Positions 1 through 11,655 of a stretch of 64,000 nt of DNA are shown here, one piece after another. Below the pieces are notes generated by a model, which did no database searches, had not been told where the DNA came from, and was given only the letters and a program-made list of their open reading frames with translations. Made by a program: the position numbers and the translations under genes. Where the stretch lies: contig VZQC01013302.1 in assembly GCA_009823505.1 (NCBI GenBank), positions 4,872,326-4,936,325 on the forward strand. Direction: 5' to 3'. Source of the DNA: Rhizomys pruinosus (lineage: Eukaryota > Chordata > Mammalia > Rodentia > Spalacidae). The first letter of the stretch is position 1. Every line of letters starts with the position of its first letter.

Positions 1-385
1 CGATTGGGGTTAATGGTGAAACTACAACAATATAGACTGGACACTCATTTGATCAACTTGATTGAGCATACAAGCCCCCCCTGCTGGATGGTGGGACCCA
101 TGAGCTGTGTGGGTTTGGGCACAACTGCTTGCAAATTGGTTTTACAAGAAGGATGCTTGTACTCACAAATTATCACTTATTGTTTAAAAAAATGAAAACA
201 AAACAAAACAAAAAAGCAGAGAAAGATGCAGAAAACTTACGGCAGAATGCACGATCTGGGATGGGTAGGGTTGGGGTGGGGGGAAGGGAAGGAGATATAT
301 GCCTGAACTGAATTGGAAAATGATGTATGAAATACACAAAGCATCAATAAAAAAATTCAAAAAAAATTTCAAAAAAAAATACAGA
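1..385 (+). mobile_element. L1-tailed chimeric retroposon, copy a (cut by window start)
   Basis: This is the 3' part of a repeat family seen four times in the window (others at 6187-6760 plus, 27722-28430 minus, 60398-61190 minus). It shares with them a unique body (conserved words such as TTTGATCAACTTGATTGA and GATGCTTGTACTCA) and a final ~130 bp with a G-rich tract. It ends in a block like CACAAAGCATCAATAAA plus an A-rich tail, which resembles the 3' end of the L1 elements in this window. There is no ORF of substance. The 5' end lies outside the window. It could also be the 3'UTR of an L1 subfamily not otherwise represented here. Confidence 0.6.
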
Positions 386-477
386 TTTCTCTAAAGTTAC
401 AGCCTTTCATGGAAGCACACATGGACACTGTCTTAAGATTTACTTTGCCTAAAACTGTATTGTTTCTTGCCACTAGA

Positions 478-684
478 GATAAGGCTCAGCAGTTATGCTG
501 GCTTACTGCTGTTACAGAGAACTGAGTTTGAGTTTCCAGTACTCATGTGGCACCTCACAGTCATCTATAACTCCAGATCCATGAAACCTGACACCATCTT
601 ATGGCCTCTGTGGACACTGCACATATATGGTGACTTATGTATATGCAAGGGAAAAAATTAACACATATAAAAATATAATTATAG
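478..684 (+). mobile_element. Old, diverged B2-like SINE
   Basis: The order of B2 landmarks is recognisable: a GGCTCAGCAGTTA-type head, GAGTTT near the B box, then CCAGTACTCATGTGGCACCTCACA, and an A-rich tail running into the next SINE. It is strongly diverged, so boundaries are approximate. Confidence 0.6.
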
Positions 685-895
685 GGGCTGTAGAAATAGC
701 TCAGTAGTTTAGACCACTGGCTGTACTTGCAGATGTCCTGAGTTCAAATACCAGCACCTATGAAGTGGCTAACAATCATCTGTGTCTCCAATTCTATGGG
801 ATCCCACAGCTTCTTCTGTCCTCCTCAGACAGAGTGCACTCATACCCATAGAGGAAATACACTCCTACACCCACAAAAAATAAATATATAAAATA
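685..895 (+). mobile_element. B2-like SINE
   Basis: It starts GGGGCTGTAGAAATAGCTCAG, keeps a tRNA-type B box (GAGTTCAAATACCAGCACC) and ends in an A/T-rich tail of AAATAAATATATAAAATAT. It sits directly behind another old B2. It is diverged and inactive. Confidence 0.7.
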
Positions 896-3800
896 TATAC
901 TTATATATTTTTCAAAAATGTATTATATATAAGGATTCAAAGGATATACATATACATATATTCAGTATGACATTTTCCAATTTACTATTTCTTGTTCTCC
1001 TTTCTAAATGTTATACTAAATCCACACATACATTTTACATATATATATATATACCTTTTATGAAGGATAATATTCATATTATTATTTTCTTTCTGAGATT
1101 GCAGTTCATCATAGGGAAGCCCCATGTTCACCAAGTGCCTCATTAATCCCAACATATGGCAAAATTGATAGAGGAACAAACAAAAAGACCCATAGGTGTC
1201 TTCTTTCTCCCTAAGAATTATTTCTGTGGAGCATCAACTAACCTTAGTAGTAAAAAAGTGAAAATTAATTGTGAGAAACCCATATTGTATAAAATATCCA
1301 ATAAAAAAGTGTAACCAATTGGTAAAACAATTTCTAACGTAACGATAAAAAAATCTACCAGTGCCTAACTAGGAGTCCCATCCTGAGCCAGTTGAGCCAG
1401 AAACCTTTTTTGCTCCTGAAACATACAAAAATATTAACACAGAGGACCATTTTCAAGCTGTTATATAGGGTGTCTTATTTATCTGAAAGGTAGAATTTAG
1501 TTCTTACCAGATGCTACATGGTGGTTAAATTCTAAAAAAGTACTAACTGGGTGAGCTTGCCCAAAATAAATCTCCATTTTCCAGGAAATATGGAAGTTGA
1601 AATATAGGAGGACTCTATTTACAGATACAAACTCATCAAGGACTTGTACTTACTCTACAAAAGGGAAAATAAGGGTCAAATCCAGATAAGAAAATCTATT
1701 GATGTATTTTTCATAGCATTTGCTTTTAGAAAAATCCTTACGGAAAGAATCCTGGTAATATTGTGATATTCCTTACCAGATCAGTTCTTTCTTGACTGCC
1801 CTAAATATCACTTTAAGAAAACAGTTCTATTGTCAAACTTATTTGTATGTTATGAGTTAATGAAATTCTAACTCTCTCACGATGTCTCTTCTATCATTGC
1901 TAGGAGAAAATCACTGCAGCTGATGCTGTCATACTATCTTATGTTTCAACTTCCACAGACAAGATAAAGGAAACAGTCTGATAGAACAAGCAAAAGACAC
2001 TATCTCTCTTATTCCTAAGAATTGGCTTCAACATTTATACTTATACTTATTTTATTTGATTAGAGATACAACTACAGAAATATTGACTAATATTAAGAAA
2101 ATGATGTGTGAGTTTTAAAATGCTAGCTTTAGAATGAAAAAGATATAAATCTCACATATGACTTGATGCCATATTTTTTAATGTGACCTTTAATAATATA
2201 TGTCCAAACTTTCTTTATGGTATCTGGAACAAACTTCTAGAATTTATTTAAAAAAAATAAAGAATGATATAAAAATTGCAAGAAGGCCTAAATCCAAGTT
2301 TTTCCTCTAATAGTACCTAATACCACAAAGTAAGGATTATTATACAAATGTCTACAAATCTTTAATTCAAATCCAACAGAGCTAGGTTTCAAAGGAAAAC
2401 AAACACGGAACAGCAGGTTCTCATCAGAGCTCATTTATATGTCCAACCACAGTGGGAGGATCAGTGCCTCTTGTACTACATCTTCCTGGCCTCTTCAGAC
2501 ATCCTGTTTATCTCAGGAAAATTCCATGTAACCCAAGCTAAAATTTCTTCTCTTCTTGACTGAGTTCCCACACATTCCTGCTTCCTTCTTCATTTCCCAG
2601 ATTAAATCTCAAAACTCTGAGCTGAGAAAGGGATTTAACACCCAGAATCCTTTGAAAAGCATAGCTCTTTGACAGGGTGATGAGGAGATGGAAGGAATTA
2701 AATGGGATGCAAGCAAGCTGCAGGATCCCCAGACATTTACTCTGATGTTGTCTTGCTCCATCTTGGCTAGGGGAAGGAAGCAGGGCTACCCTAACTAGGT
2801 TTTCACATAGATTCTCATGCCATATTTCAAAAGGACCTTGGAGTGTCATCTTCTTTCCAGTGGGAAGCAGATGTCTGGGAATACATCAGCTGGGGATGGT
2901 GACATTCCTTTTAATTTCACTTTCTTAACATCGTTGAGGGCTGTGAAGTTCTTCACACAGAAGTAGGATCACAACATGATTCCCTTTTGAGTTGCAACAC
3001 AAAAATGTAAATGGCTTGGAGTTTTCAGAACAGACTAGAAGAAGGAGTAAATGACAAATCTGTATGTTCCACATGCAATGACATTTGATATTAAATTATA
3101 TGTAAAGAAATTTTCAGGCTAAATTAAAACCTAAGAAATTTCAAAGAGTTAAATACACATAATTAAAATACACATTCACACACACATAATCATACACCTA
3201 TATGAGAACTGCGTACTCTTTTGCAGTTCATTGACAGGTGGAATGCAGAACACTATTTGCCCACCAGGGAAACCAGTAAGCCAAAATCAAGAACCAAAGT
3301 GGTCAAAATTTATCTTCCATAACCACAAGCAGCTAAGCAGCAGAATCTATGAGGCTCAGTGGCTAATGAACGCTGCTGAGGAAGACATACTGAGAATATA
3401 TTCAACTTCACTTGGTGGCACAACAGTTCTGCCTACCCCAAAGTATTTTTCTGCCATCAGGAATCACATAACCTAAGCCAACAATAGTGCCAATGATTAC
3501 AATAAGATCTGAGACACAGACCCCTGTATAGTAGGAAGTGTAATGTGTCCCCTTCTCAGGCCACCTCTGCCATCTCCCAACTCCCTCCTCCAGGTCACTC
3601 CAAGTTTAAAGGCTCTATACTTTCAGTCAGCTGTCCTATTCCTCTAAACATTATTACATTTCCAAGGGTATGATAGGTAAGGCAAATGGTCAATGATGGG
3701 TCTGGAGGTACAACTAAGTTTGGAAAAAAAATCACATTTTAGCTGTCCATAAGGAGATATATGTGACATCCAGAAGAAGATCCAGCACCCAAGTTACACT

Positions 3801-4133
3801 GATTTTTGAGGTAGATTTTTTTTCACAAAAGAGTAAAAAACCTCAAGCCCATATTCATGCCAAAGTTTCCTCTTAGCTAAATCTTTGCTATTTCATGAAA
3901 TTGCTAAAAGCAAAATAGTTACAGTCCTACGTACATACTGTACATTTTATGTATGTATGTATGTATGTATGTATGTATCTATGTATCTATGTATCTATGT
4001 ATCTATGTATCTATGTATGTATAGATATAAAAATCTAAAACCAACATCCAGGTCAGCGGAAGGCTCTGGAGCAGTCACCTGTACAAAAGCCACCAGAGTT
4101 TAGATTAGGTTTCTGTCCCAGGATTCCTTGCTC
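896..4133. other. AT-rich interspersed DNA without a recognised gene
   Basis: I see no conserved protein or RNA gene here. Short open frames (for example minus 2538-2849 and plus 3231-3476) have no recognisable domain and no retroposition hallmarks. The stretch contains a TATG/TATC microsatellite at about 3947-4023 and a short run of TA repeats at 1036-1054. Confidence 0.6.
3947..4023. repeat. (TATG)n/(TATC)n microsatellite
   Basis: The tract has a TATG phase followed by alternating TATG and TATC units. The open frame across it is a by-product of the repeat and not a gene. Confidence 0.9.
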
Positions 4134-5929
4134 TCACAGTACAGGCAAGATGTAAGCAATATTGTCTAGTGTGTTTGACAACTCTTTTTGGGTTCAGCCA
4201 TTCAGTTCAGGTAGTTGTTTGGTCAGATAGGCCAAGGGAGCAAGAGCACAGATGATGGAACACAGAATAATTGACAGACTGCCAGACACTGTCACCATGC
4301 CATCTGTCTCTTCCTGGCAGTGTCCAATGAGGCTGAGTGACTCTCCCAACAACTGAAGATGAGTATCATCATCAATGGCCTCTATCTCAGGGGCTTTGGC
4401 TGGAGAGGCTGGCCACAGTTTTGTGGAAGGTGGAGACTTCTTCTGCGGTGACAGTTGTACTGCAGAATAAGCTCTGACTTTCAGGGAACTTTCTGAGCTG
4501 GATGTTTTCTTTTCACAGTTGTAGCTTCTGCCGTGCGTTTTTCTGTCAATTGCTTCCATACTTCAGCCAGTTTTTAACTAAGTTCCCCAAAATCTATGCT
4601 TGGATGGTCAGCTACAGTGGCCACTACTCAGAATCCTGATTTTTCTGGTGCTTCTCCTTATCCTTTTCTTTGAGTACTTTTTCATTTTGTTTGCCACATA
4701 AGAATAATCTATCCCCACCTCACCAGCATCTACCTTCCCACCAGAGGATGATTCAGAATCTACTAGAATAGGCTCAAGCCCAGAAATACCAAGGTTAGTA
4801 CTGTGAGGTTTTAGGAGCTGGGAGTCATCAGATGCACAGGAAAGGAGTGTGGATATAAGGATGAATTGTGTTTCTTCCGGGATGTTTTCAGGAAGGTCTG
4901 TAATTAATGCTCTAGAACTAAAGTACCTTGCTCTTCCTGGGCTGATTTCTCAGAGACATCCTTCATAGTGGTTTGTTGGGAAGGGTACTGAAAAGCCTCC
5001 TCCTCTATGGAACTGCTTCTCTTCTCCTTTGTTGAGAGAATACATTTCATCTTTAAGTCATCAGGCTCAAGATAGGTCAGGGTCCCTTTTTTCACATAGA
5101 GAGGCTTCATTATATTATTATTATTATTATTATTTGATGATGATGATGATGATGATGAGATGATGATGATCCTCCTGGGACTCCCCACTACTTCCATTTC
5201 CATTCTTCCTGTGGAGTTTCTTTAAAGTGTCTGGGTACCTGGAGGGGCTGAATGATTTCTCCCTTTCTGGAGGAACTGCAGCTTTCTGCAAGCAGGGATG
5301 GGGATTCAACAGGGCCATTGCTGTGTCACCAGACTGCGGGCTGCAATTTTAATTTTTCTTCTGTGATGACTCCAAAGACAGAATGTAGGATTAATTCCCA
5401 GGCAAGACACTTTGGTTCCTAACATTTGGAGATGACCTCCATTAGCATCATGGCCTGGTAGGTTCAGCCATAGGCCCCCAACTTTATTCCTGCCACTAAA
5501 GTTGATTCCCTTCCTTCTGTCTTCACCAGAGAACAGAGAAAGCATACCCACAAGGATAGAGCTTATGTATCACAAATGAAGATTGTTTTTCTATGCTGAA
5601 TTCTCCAAAATACCAGATCTCCACTTCTTTTCCTTCACAATGGTTTATTGACTCTCAGAACAAGAACCACTGTCTTCCATAGCAGTAGTTATTAGAAGAG
5701 TGCTTCCTTTTCTTCTTGTGCGTGTCTGTCTACAAGAAGTAAATTTCAGTGTCCTTTAACTTCTTATTGGAAGAATCCCTAACCTGAGCAGTGATTTCTT
5801 CCTCTTCCCTCAAGAAATCTTTGTATGAATGTTTCTTTCCTAATTGGCTTCAGCCAGCTGCAAGTCCTGTGTCCTCAAATCTGTGATCACCATCGAAGCC
5901 ATCTTTCTTCATGGGCCATCATAAACCAT
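4134..5929 (-). pseudogene. HMGXB4: Processed pseudogene of HMGXB4 (HMG-box containing 4)
   Basis: HMGXB4 is a nuclear HMG-box protein. Minus-strand reading gives a start at 5929-5927 (MVYDGPMKK...FEDTGLAAG), then a segment like SYKDFLREEEEI and KKRKHSS (5830-5660). Next come ESSQKK (~5370), MKPLYV...LKMK (5115-5040), LVDSESSSGG (~4760) and the tail of the HMG box as ADHPSIDFGELS-stop-KLAEVWKQL (~4600-4560). The C-terminus reads HLQLLGESLSLIGH...LPELNG...LSNTLDNIAY, with a stop near 4136-4134. The order is colinear without introns, but there are several frame changes and in-frame stops. About 250 bp near 5395-5640 does not match the protein, and the front of the HMG box is missing. No protein is expected. 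The identification rests on remembered family sequence, with several independent matches. Confidence 0.9.
5113..5172. repeat. (TTA)n-(TGA)n trinucleotide tract inside the HMGXB4 pseudogene
   Basis: A TTA run passes directly into a TGA run. On the pseudogene strand these read as poly-Asn/Ile and poly-Ser frames. The position matches the Gly/Ser-rich part just before MKPLYV, so the tract probably grew after retroposition from a GGSHKSKK-like segment. Confidence 0.85.
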
Positions 5930-6186
5930 GGTGATCCTTCATGGCCTTTGAGAATGTCAGTGCATCCGTGCTCCTTCTTGTCTACTGGACCAGGTCAGCT
6001 TCATAGCCCGTTCAAGGCCATTCCATCATACCTGAGAGCTGGAAACCCTTACTTGTTCTACTGGTCAATAACCAGGAAAAGGAACCAAGTTTTTTGTAAT
6101 TACATGTTAAATGTTTGAAAGTGCTCATCTGAAATCCATGGAAAATAGTAGAAGAAACAGCACTCACCTAGAAAAATACAGCTTTA

Positions 6187-6760
6187 GAGGGGAGACGCCA
6201 TAACGCGCCAGGGCAGCAGTAGGATCGAAAGGTTATTCCTGGACAAACTGTCAGCCCATGAAAGGAAACAGCCAGAATTGACCAGAGTCCAAGTCAACAG
6301 CTCCAGAGAGAGTGGACTGTTTTACCTCTCATCCACCTGTGCCCCTTTTCTAAGCCTAGGGAACAACCTGCGGAAGAGGGGGCGTGGTAGAATGTAAGGG
6401 CTGCGATTGGGGTGAATGGTGAAACTACAGCAATGTAGTCTGGACACTCATTTGATCAACTTGATTGAACAAACAACCTGTCACCCCCCACTGGATGGTG
6501 GGGCTGTAGGTGTTTGGGCACAACAGCCTGCAGATAGGGTTTGCATGAAGGATGCTTGTACTCATGGATTATCACTTATAGCTAAAAATGAAAAAAAAAA
6601 AACTGAGAGAAAGATGCAGGACAGTTATGGCAGAATGCATGATCTGGGATGGGGTGGGGGGGGGGAGGGGGAGGGAAAGGGAAATAAGCCTGAACTGAAT
6701 TGGAAAAAATGTATGAAATGCACAAAGCATCAATAAAAACTAATTAAAAAAAAAAAAAAA
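6187..6760 (+). mobile_element. L1-tailed chimeric retroposon, copy b, with intact target-site duplication
   Basis: The element is flanked by a perfect 16-bp duplication (GAAAAATACAGCTTTA at 6171-6186 and 6761-6776) and ends in an A-rich tail, the signature of L1-mediated retroposition. Its ~440-bp body has no L1 coding sequence. The last ~130 bp (G-rich tract, then TGTATGAAATGCACAAAGCATCAATAAA) resembles L1 3' ends at 8880-9003 and 19310-19440. It carries no ORF and is therefore non-autonomous. This is the best-defined copy of the family in the window. Confidence 0.8.
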
Positions 6761-6776
6761 GAAAAATACAGCTTTA

Positions 6777-6857
6777 TATGGTTTCATCATTTAGTCCACC
6801 TGAGGCTCTAGCCTTTTGCCAACTGCCATTATTTGTGTCTGTGAAAACACACACACA

Positions 6858-6892
<35 letters not shown>

Positions 6893-7435
6893 TATCCAAC
6901 ATAAATCAAATATTCATGGATTTAGGGAATTATTATTTGAAAACATTAATTATGTAGAGTATTTTTTACAAAAATCAAATACCACTAAATATACTAAATT
7001 TTAAAGTTTTCTCCCTTTTGGGATCTGTAAAGCTGTCATGTTTTCATGTTTGATTTGAAAATTATTTTTTGTTGCCATGGTCCATTATTTGCCATGGTCC
7101 TTTAGACTTGGACACATTTAATGATGAAAAACAACCCATAAACTGTGTTATTCCCTATGACTCTGCAAGCTTTCAAGATTACCTGCTTATTACTTCAGTA
7201 AATACTGAGATGATACTTCCAGTAACCCCAATATGTATAAAATTGACCAGTCTTTCATGATCACACAAGACATTTTTCTCTTTCCCAGTATTCCGCTCTC
7301 CAATGAAGAGAGGATAATGAAGCTTCAAAAATATGATAGATCACATACATGTTATTTTAGTTACTTTTGCATTTCTGTGGCAAAATATGTAGCAGACTCA
7401 ATTTATATTAAGAAAGATTCATGAAGCTCATAGAA
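6777..7435. other. Unclassified AT-rich stretch
   Basis: I recognise no gene or repeat family here apart from a CA microsatellite at 6846-6892. Confidence 0.5.
6846..6892. repeat. (CA)n microsatellite
   Basis: This is a nearly pure CA tract with one CACT interruption. The Thr/His open frame over it is an artefact of the repeat. Confidence 0.95.
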
Positions 7436-7993
7436 CGCCAACCAGACATGACAACAACAGAAAATCCCCAGAGTATATTATACTAAAAATATAAAATGTA
7501 CAGAACAAGGAGAGGGTACTGAAGGGTGCTAGAGATAAACAAGTTATAAAGGAAAACACTGCAGAATCACAGCTGACATCTCAGTGCAAACTGTTAAAGC
7601 CCAAAGAGCATGCACCAAATTTTTCCCAGCACTAACTGACCTTGGATGACAATCCTGAATATTCTATCCAGCAAAGCTATCTATCAAGGTTGAAGGAGAA
7701 CAGAAAATTTTCTAAAACATGAATAAGCTCAAAGAATTAATGTTTACCAAACCACACCTACAGAGAATACTCAGCAATACAAAGGACTGAAGGCATGAAT
7801 GAGAATACTCAAGAGGTTACAGAAAGAAAGCAAAGGATCATATAATAATACAAACTCAAAATAGATCCACAAACTTAAAGAAAATAAATTGACAGTATCC
7901 AATGCATATCTTTCAATATAATTAAATATCCATGGCCTCAACTCCCCTGTCAAAAGACACAGACTAACACAACAGATCAAAAAATAAAACTCA

Positions 7994-9003
7994 TCTTTCA
8001 CTCTTCTACTTCTGGTGGAAATATAAACTCTTACAACCACTATAGAAAGCAGTTTGGAGAGACTTAAAAGACTCAAAATGAGCCTACCACCTGACCCAGT
8101 CATACCACTCCTGGGTATATACACACAAGACTCATCCAACAACAGAGACACATGCACATCTATGTTCATTGCAGCACTACTCACAGTAGTGAAGAACTAG
8201 AACCAGCCCAAGTGCCTCACAACAAATGAGTGGATAGAAAAAAATATGGTACATATACACAATGGAGTTCTATGCAGTAGTAAAGAAAGATGACATTATG
8301 AACATTGCAGGTAAATGTATGGAACTACAAGATATTATGCTAAGTGAAGTAACACAGTCCCAGAAAAAGAAACAATGAATGGTATTGTTCAATTGTGGAT
8401 GCCAGCACCAAGTACCTACTTGTATGGCAAACTTAGTAAAGTTAATGTTATATTTCTATTTATCAAAAAGCAAATTTGATCTTATAATGTGAATACCTTA
8501 ATGGGCTCTAGAATAATTAACCTACCACTTATTTTCAGACTTTATAATTTTGTTATTTGGGTAGAGGGTATGTATGCATATTTTAGAGAAATATAAAATT
8601 GCAATGGACAAAAAGGTGAATCCCAAAATGTGATTTGGAAATAACATACAGTTTATTTTCAGATGACATGATTTTATTATAGGTCTGACATACACACACA
8701 CATACACACATATATGTATATATGCATATATATAGACATGCACATGTTGAAACAATATGGATTGGAAGGAACAACAACAAAAGGACTGGGACAGGGAACT
8801 GACTGAAGTAGTAACATTCTTTCCCCCCCCCCAAATAATTCTCTGGATTGAAAATCTTTGTAAAGACTCAGAAGGGGATACAAGACATGTATAGCAAACT
8901 GCTTGAACTCAGGAGGGGTGGGGGCATGTAGGGAGAAATGAGTCTGGATTGAATGGAGAAGTGATGTATGAAATGTACCAAATTTCAACAAAATATTAAA
9001 AAT
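7994..9003 (+). mobile_element. 5'-truncated L1 nested in an older L1
   Basis: The insert begins in the ORF2 C-terminal region (GGTGGAAATATAAACTC) and runs through the L1 3'UTR to TGTATGAAATGTACCAAATTTCAAC and an A-rich tail at ~9003. Similar host sequence stands on both sides (AACTCATCTTTC before, AACTCACCTTCA after), consistent with an aged target-site duplication. The older L1 endonuclease sequence is continuous across it. Confidence 0.8.
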
Positions 9004-9057
9004 AAACTAAACTCACCTTCAAGGATGGACATCATTTTAGTGTGAAAATATTGGAAA

Positions 9058-9232
9058 AAAATTCTAAGCAAATGGCTCTAAAAAGAAAGCAGGTGTTACA
9101 ATTCTAATATGTGAAAAAATAAATTTCAAATTATAACTAGTCAGAAGAGATAAATAGGGTCACTTCATTCTTATCAAAGGAACAATTGACCCAGAAGATA
9201 TTACATTCATGGATACACACACACACACACAA

Positions 9233-9268
<36 letters not shown>

Positions 9269-9423
9269 CCATGAATGTAATATCTTCTGGGTCAATTGTT
9301 CCTTTGATAAGAATGAAGTGACCCTATTTATCTCTTCTGACTAGTTATAATTTGAAATTTATTTTTTCACATATTAGAATTGTAACACCTGCTTTCTTTT
9401 TAGAGCCATTTGCTTAGAATTTT
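9058..9423. repeat. Perfect long inverted repeat ending at a single N
   Basis: Bases 9058-9220 are the exact reverse complement of 9261-9423. The arms are at least 163 bp with no mismatch that I could find, around a CA/GT centre (axis near 9240.5). The left arm is L1 endonuclease sequence in normal orientation, and the L1 resumes after the N at 9424. A diverged old L1 with identical arms points to an assembly or library fold-back rather than an old biological palindrome. Confidence 0.9.
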
Positions 9424-9424
9424 N
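9424..9424. other. Single-N assembly junction
   Basis: One undetermined base lies immediately after the right arm of the palindrome. Similar lone Ns occur at 24710 and 44048, so it probably marks a closed gap. Confidence 0.8.
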
Positions 9425-10201
9425 GTGCACCCAAATTTTTAAAAACACTACTCCAGGACTGTAAAACATATATTAACCCTAATTCAATAATAGTAGGTGA
9501 CTTCAATACCACATTTTCTTTAAATGATACATCAACTAGACAAATAATTAAAAAAACACAGGCATCTGAATTAAATATTACCTTACCAGAAATGGACCTA
9601 ATTGATATATACAGAATATTCCACTCATATATTCTATTCATCAAGAGAGGCAAGCATTCTTAAATTTAATCACATTCTGGAACACACACACACACACAAA
9701 AACTCAACAAATTGAAAAAATTGAAATAATTACATGCATTCTATGAGACCACAATGCAATAAAACTTATAGTCAGCAGCAAATGAAGCTCCAAAAACCAC
9801 AGGAACTCATGGAAATTAAACAACACACTCCTGAGTAATCAATGCATTAACGAAGAAATTAAGAAAGAAATATAAGTACTCCTGGAACTAAATGAAAATG
9901 AGAATACAATGCAATAAACCTCTGGGATACCTAGAACTAACCTAACATTTATTTTCAGACTTTGGATTTTTGGTATGTGATGGTGGCCATGTGTACATAT
10001 TTTAGAGTAACATAAAATTAAAATGGAAAAATGAGAATGAAAAGCAGTCCTAAGAGGGAAATTTATAGCTCTTAGTGCTTACATTAAAAAATCAGAAAGA
10101 ATACATGTAAAAACTTAACAGAACAACTTGAGATTCTGAAAATGTAAAAACAAATGAACCACATACCTAGTACAGGAGAAGAAATAAAAATCAGAGGAAA
10201 A

Positions 10202-10412
10202 GGGCTGGAGAGATGGCCTAGTGGTTAAGAGCACAGACTGCTCTTGCAGAGGACCTGGGGTTCGATTCCCAGCACCCACATGGTAGCTGAGAACCGTCTT
10301 TAACTCCAGTTCCAGGGGAACCATCTTCTAATCTCCCTGGCATTGCACGACACGGGTGCACAGACCTACATTCGGACAGCACACATACAAAATAAATAAA
10401 ATAAAATAAAAA
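10202..10412 (+). mobile_element. B2 SINE inserted in old L1
   Basis: It has the full B2 layout: GGCTGGAGAGATGGCCTAG head, tRNA-like B box GGTTCGATTCCCAGCACCC, GAACCGTCTT, one ACTCCAGTTCCAGGGG unit, and an AATAAATAAAATAAAAT tail. It carries a single copy of the 17-bp segment that is doubled in several other copies here. Confidence 0.92.
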
Positions 10413-10611
10413 GTTTCTAAAAGTTAAAAAAAGTGAGAGGGAAAATTAATGGAATAGAAACAAAGAAAACAACACAAAATATCAATGACTCTAAGAGCTG
10501 ATTCATTGAAAGGCTAAACAAGATAGATAGATCCGTAGCACAGTTGGTAGCCAAAAGAAAGAAAGAGCAAATATAAATCAACAAATCAGAGACGAAATAG
10601 AAAAAAGCAGA

Positions 10612-10613
<2 letters not shown>

Positions 10614-10660
<47 letters not shown>
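10614..10660. repeat. (CA)n microsatellite
   Basis: A pure CA tract within the old L1. Confidence 0.95.
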
Positions 10661-10662
<2 letters not shown>

Positions 10663-11444
10663 TCCCAGAACATTGTAAGGGCATGCTTCAAAAATCTATA
10701 ATCCATTACATTTGAAAATCTAAATGAAATGATTGAATTCCTTCAGACATAGACAAAACCAAAGTTAAACCAAGAATAATTCACCAGCTTAAACAGAGCC
10801 ATAACAAAGAAGGGAATTGAAACAGTAATAAAAACCTCCTGACTAATAAAAGGCCCAGACCCAGATGGCCTTACAGGAGAATTCTACTAGACATTCAAAG
10901 AAAATCTACAACCAATATTGCTCAAACTATTAAAAAAGAATCAGAAGGAGAACTCCAAAACTCCTCCTATGATGCCAGAATCACTCTAATGCCAAATCCG
11001 GGTAAAGATACAACAAAGAAAGAAGTCCATATCCCTAATGAACATAAATGCAAGGACAGTCAACAAAATACTCACAAACCACATACAGATACACATCAAA
11101 AAGGTCATCCACCATTATCAGGTAGGATTTATTCCAAAGATGGAGGGATGTTTCAACATATATAAGCCAATAAATGTCATAAAACATATAAATGGACTTG
11201 AAGACAAAAATATCATGGTCATATTAATAGATACAGAAAAAGCCTTTGACAAAATCCAACATGCATTTCTGTTAAAATACTTAGAAGATATAGGTCTGGA
11301 GGTAATATACCTCAATATCATTAAAGCTATATGTAACAAACCTACAGCCAACATCATTCTAAATGAAGAAAAAATGGAAGCATTCCCATTAAAATCAGGA
11401 ACAAGACAGGGTTACCCTCTATGTCCACTCCTTTTCATTTGATA

Positions 11445-11655
11445 TTTCATGCGCATTTAGTTCAGTTATTTCTGTTTGTTCCTTGTCTAGAAATGCTGTT
11501 ATTTGGAGATAGTGGGATATCAAATTCTTCTACTGTTCCTGATTCAGGGTTAATCTATGTATTGATATCTAGTGTTGTTGGTTTCAAGAAACGGGTTATA
11601 TTGGAATATTTGACATATATGTTCATGATTGTAATATTTTGTGTTCTTTGTTAAT
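11445..11655 (-). mobile_element. L1 endonuclease fragment in reverse orientation
   Basis: The reverse complement reads as an L1 ORF2 endonuclease segment (ATGAACATATATGTC, then ATTAACCCTGAATCAG, GATATCCCACTATCTCC). It joins plus-strand L1 reverse-transcriptase sequence directly at ~11445, so the L1 material flips orientation at this point. Confidence 0.7.

Larger units (their letters stand above)
7436..11444 (+). mobile_element. Old L1 (ORF1 end to ORF2 reverse transcriptase), interrupted by a younger L1, a B2 and a palindrome
   Basis: Segment 7436-7993 matches the ORF1-end and inter-ORF part plus the start of the ORF2 endonuclease (AATATCCATGGCCTCAACTC). The endonuclease resumes at ~9005 after the inserted L1. 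Segment 9425-10200 continues it (AGTAGGTGACTTCAATACC). The reverse-transcriptase palm appears at 11220-11440 as [12 protein letters not shown] followed by [14 protein letters not shown]. The frame is broken many times, so no ORF2 protein is made. The match ends abruptly at about 11445, where L1 sequence in the opposite orientation begins. Confidence 0.85.

Noticed and set aside
7771..8184. 137-codon minus-strand frame
   Set aside because: It is antisense to L1 sequence and spans the junction between two L1 elements.
10202..10290. tRNA-like sequence with a GGTTCGATTCCC box
   Set aside because: It is the tRNA-derived head of a B2 SINE with a SINE body and A-tail. The same applies to the other B2 copies.
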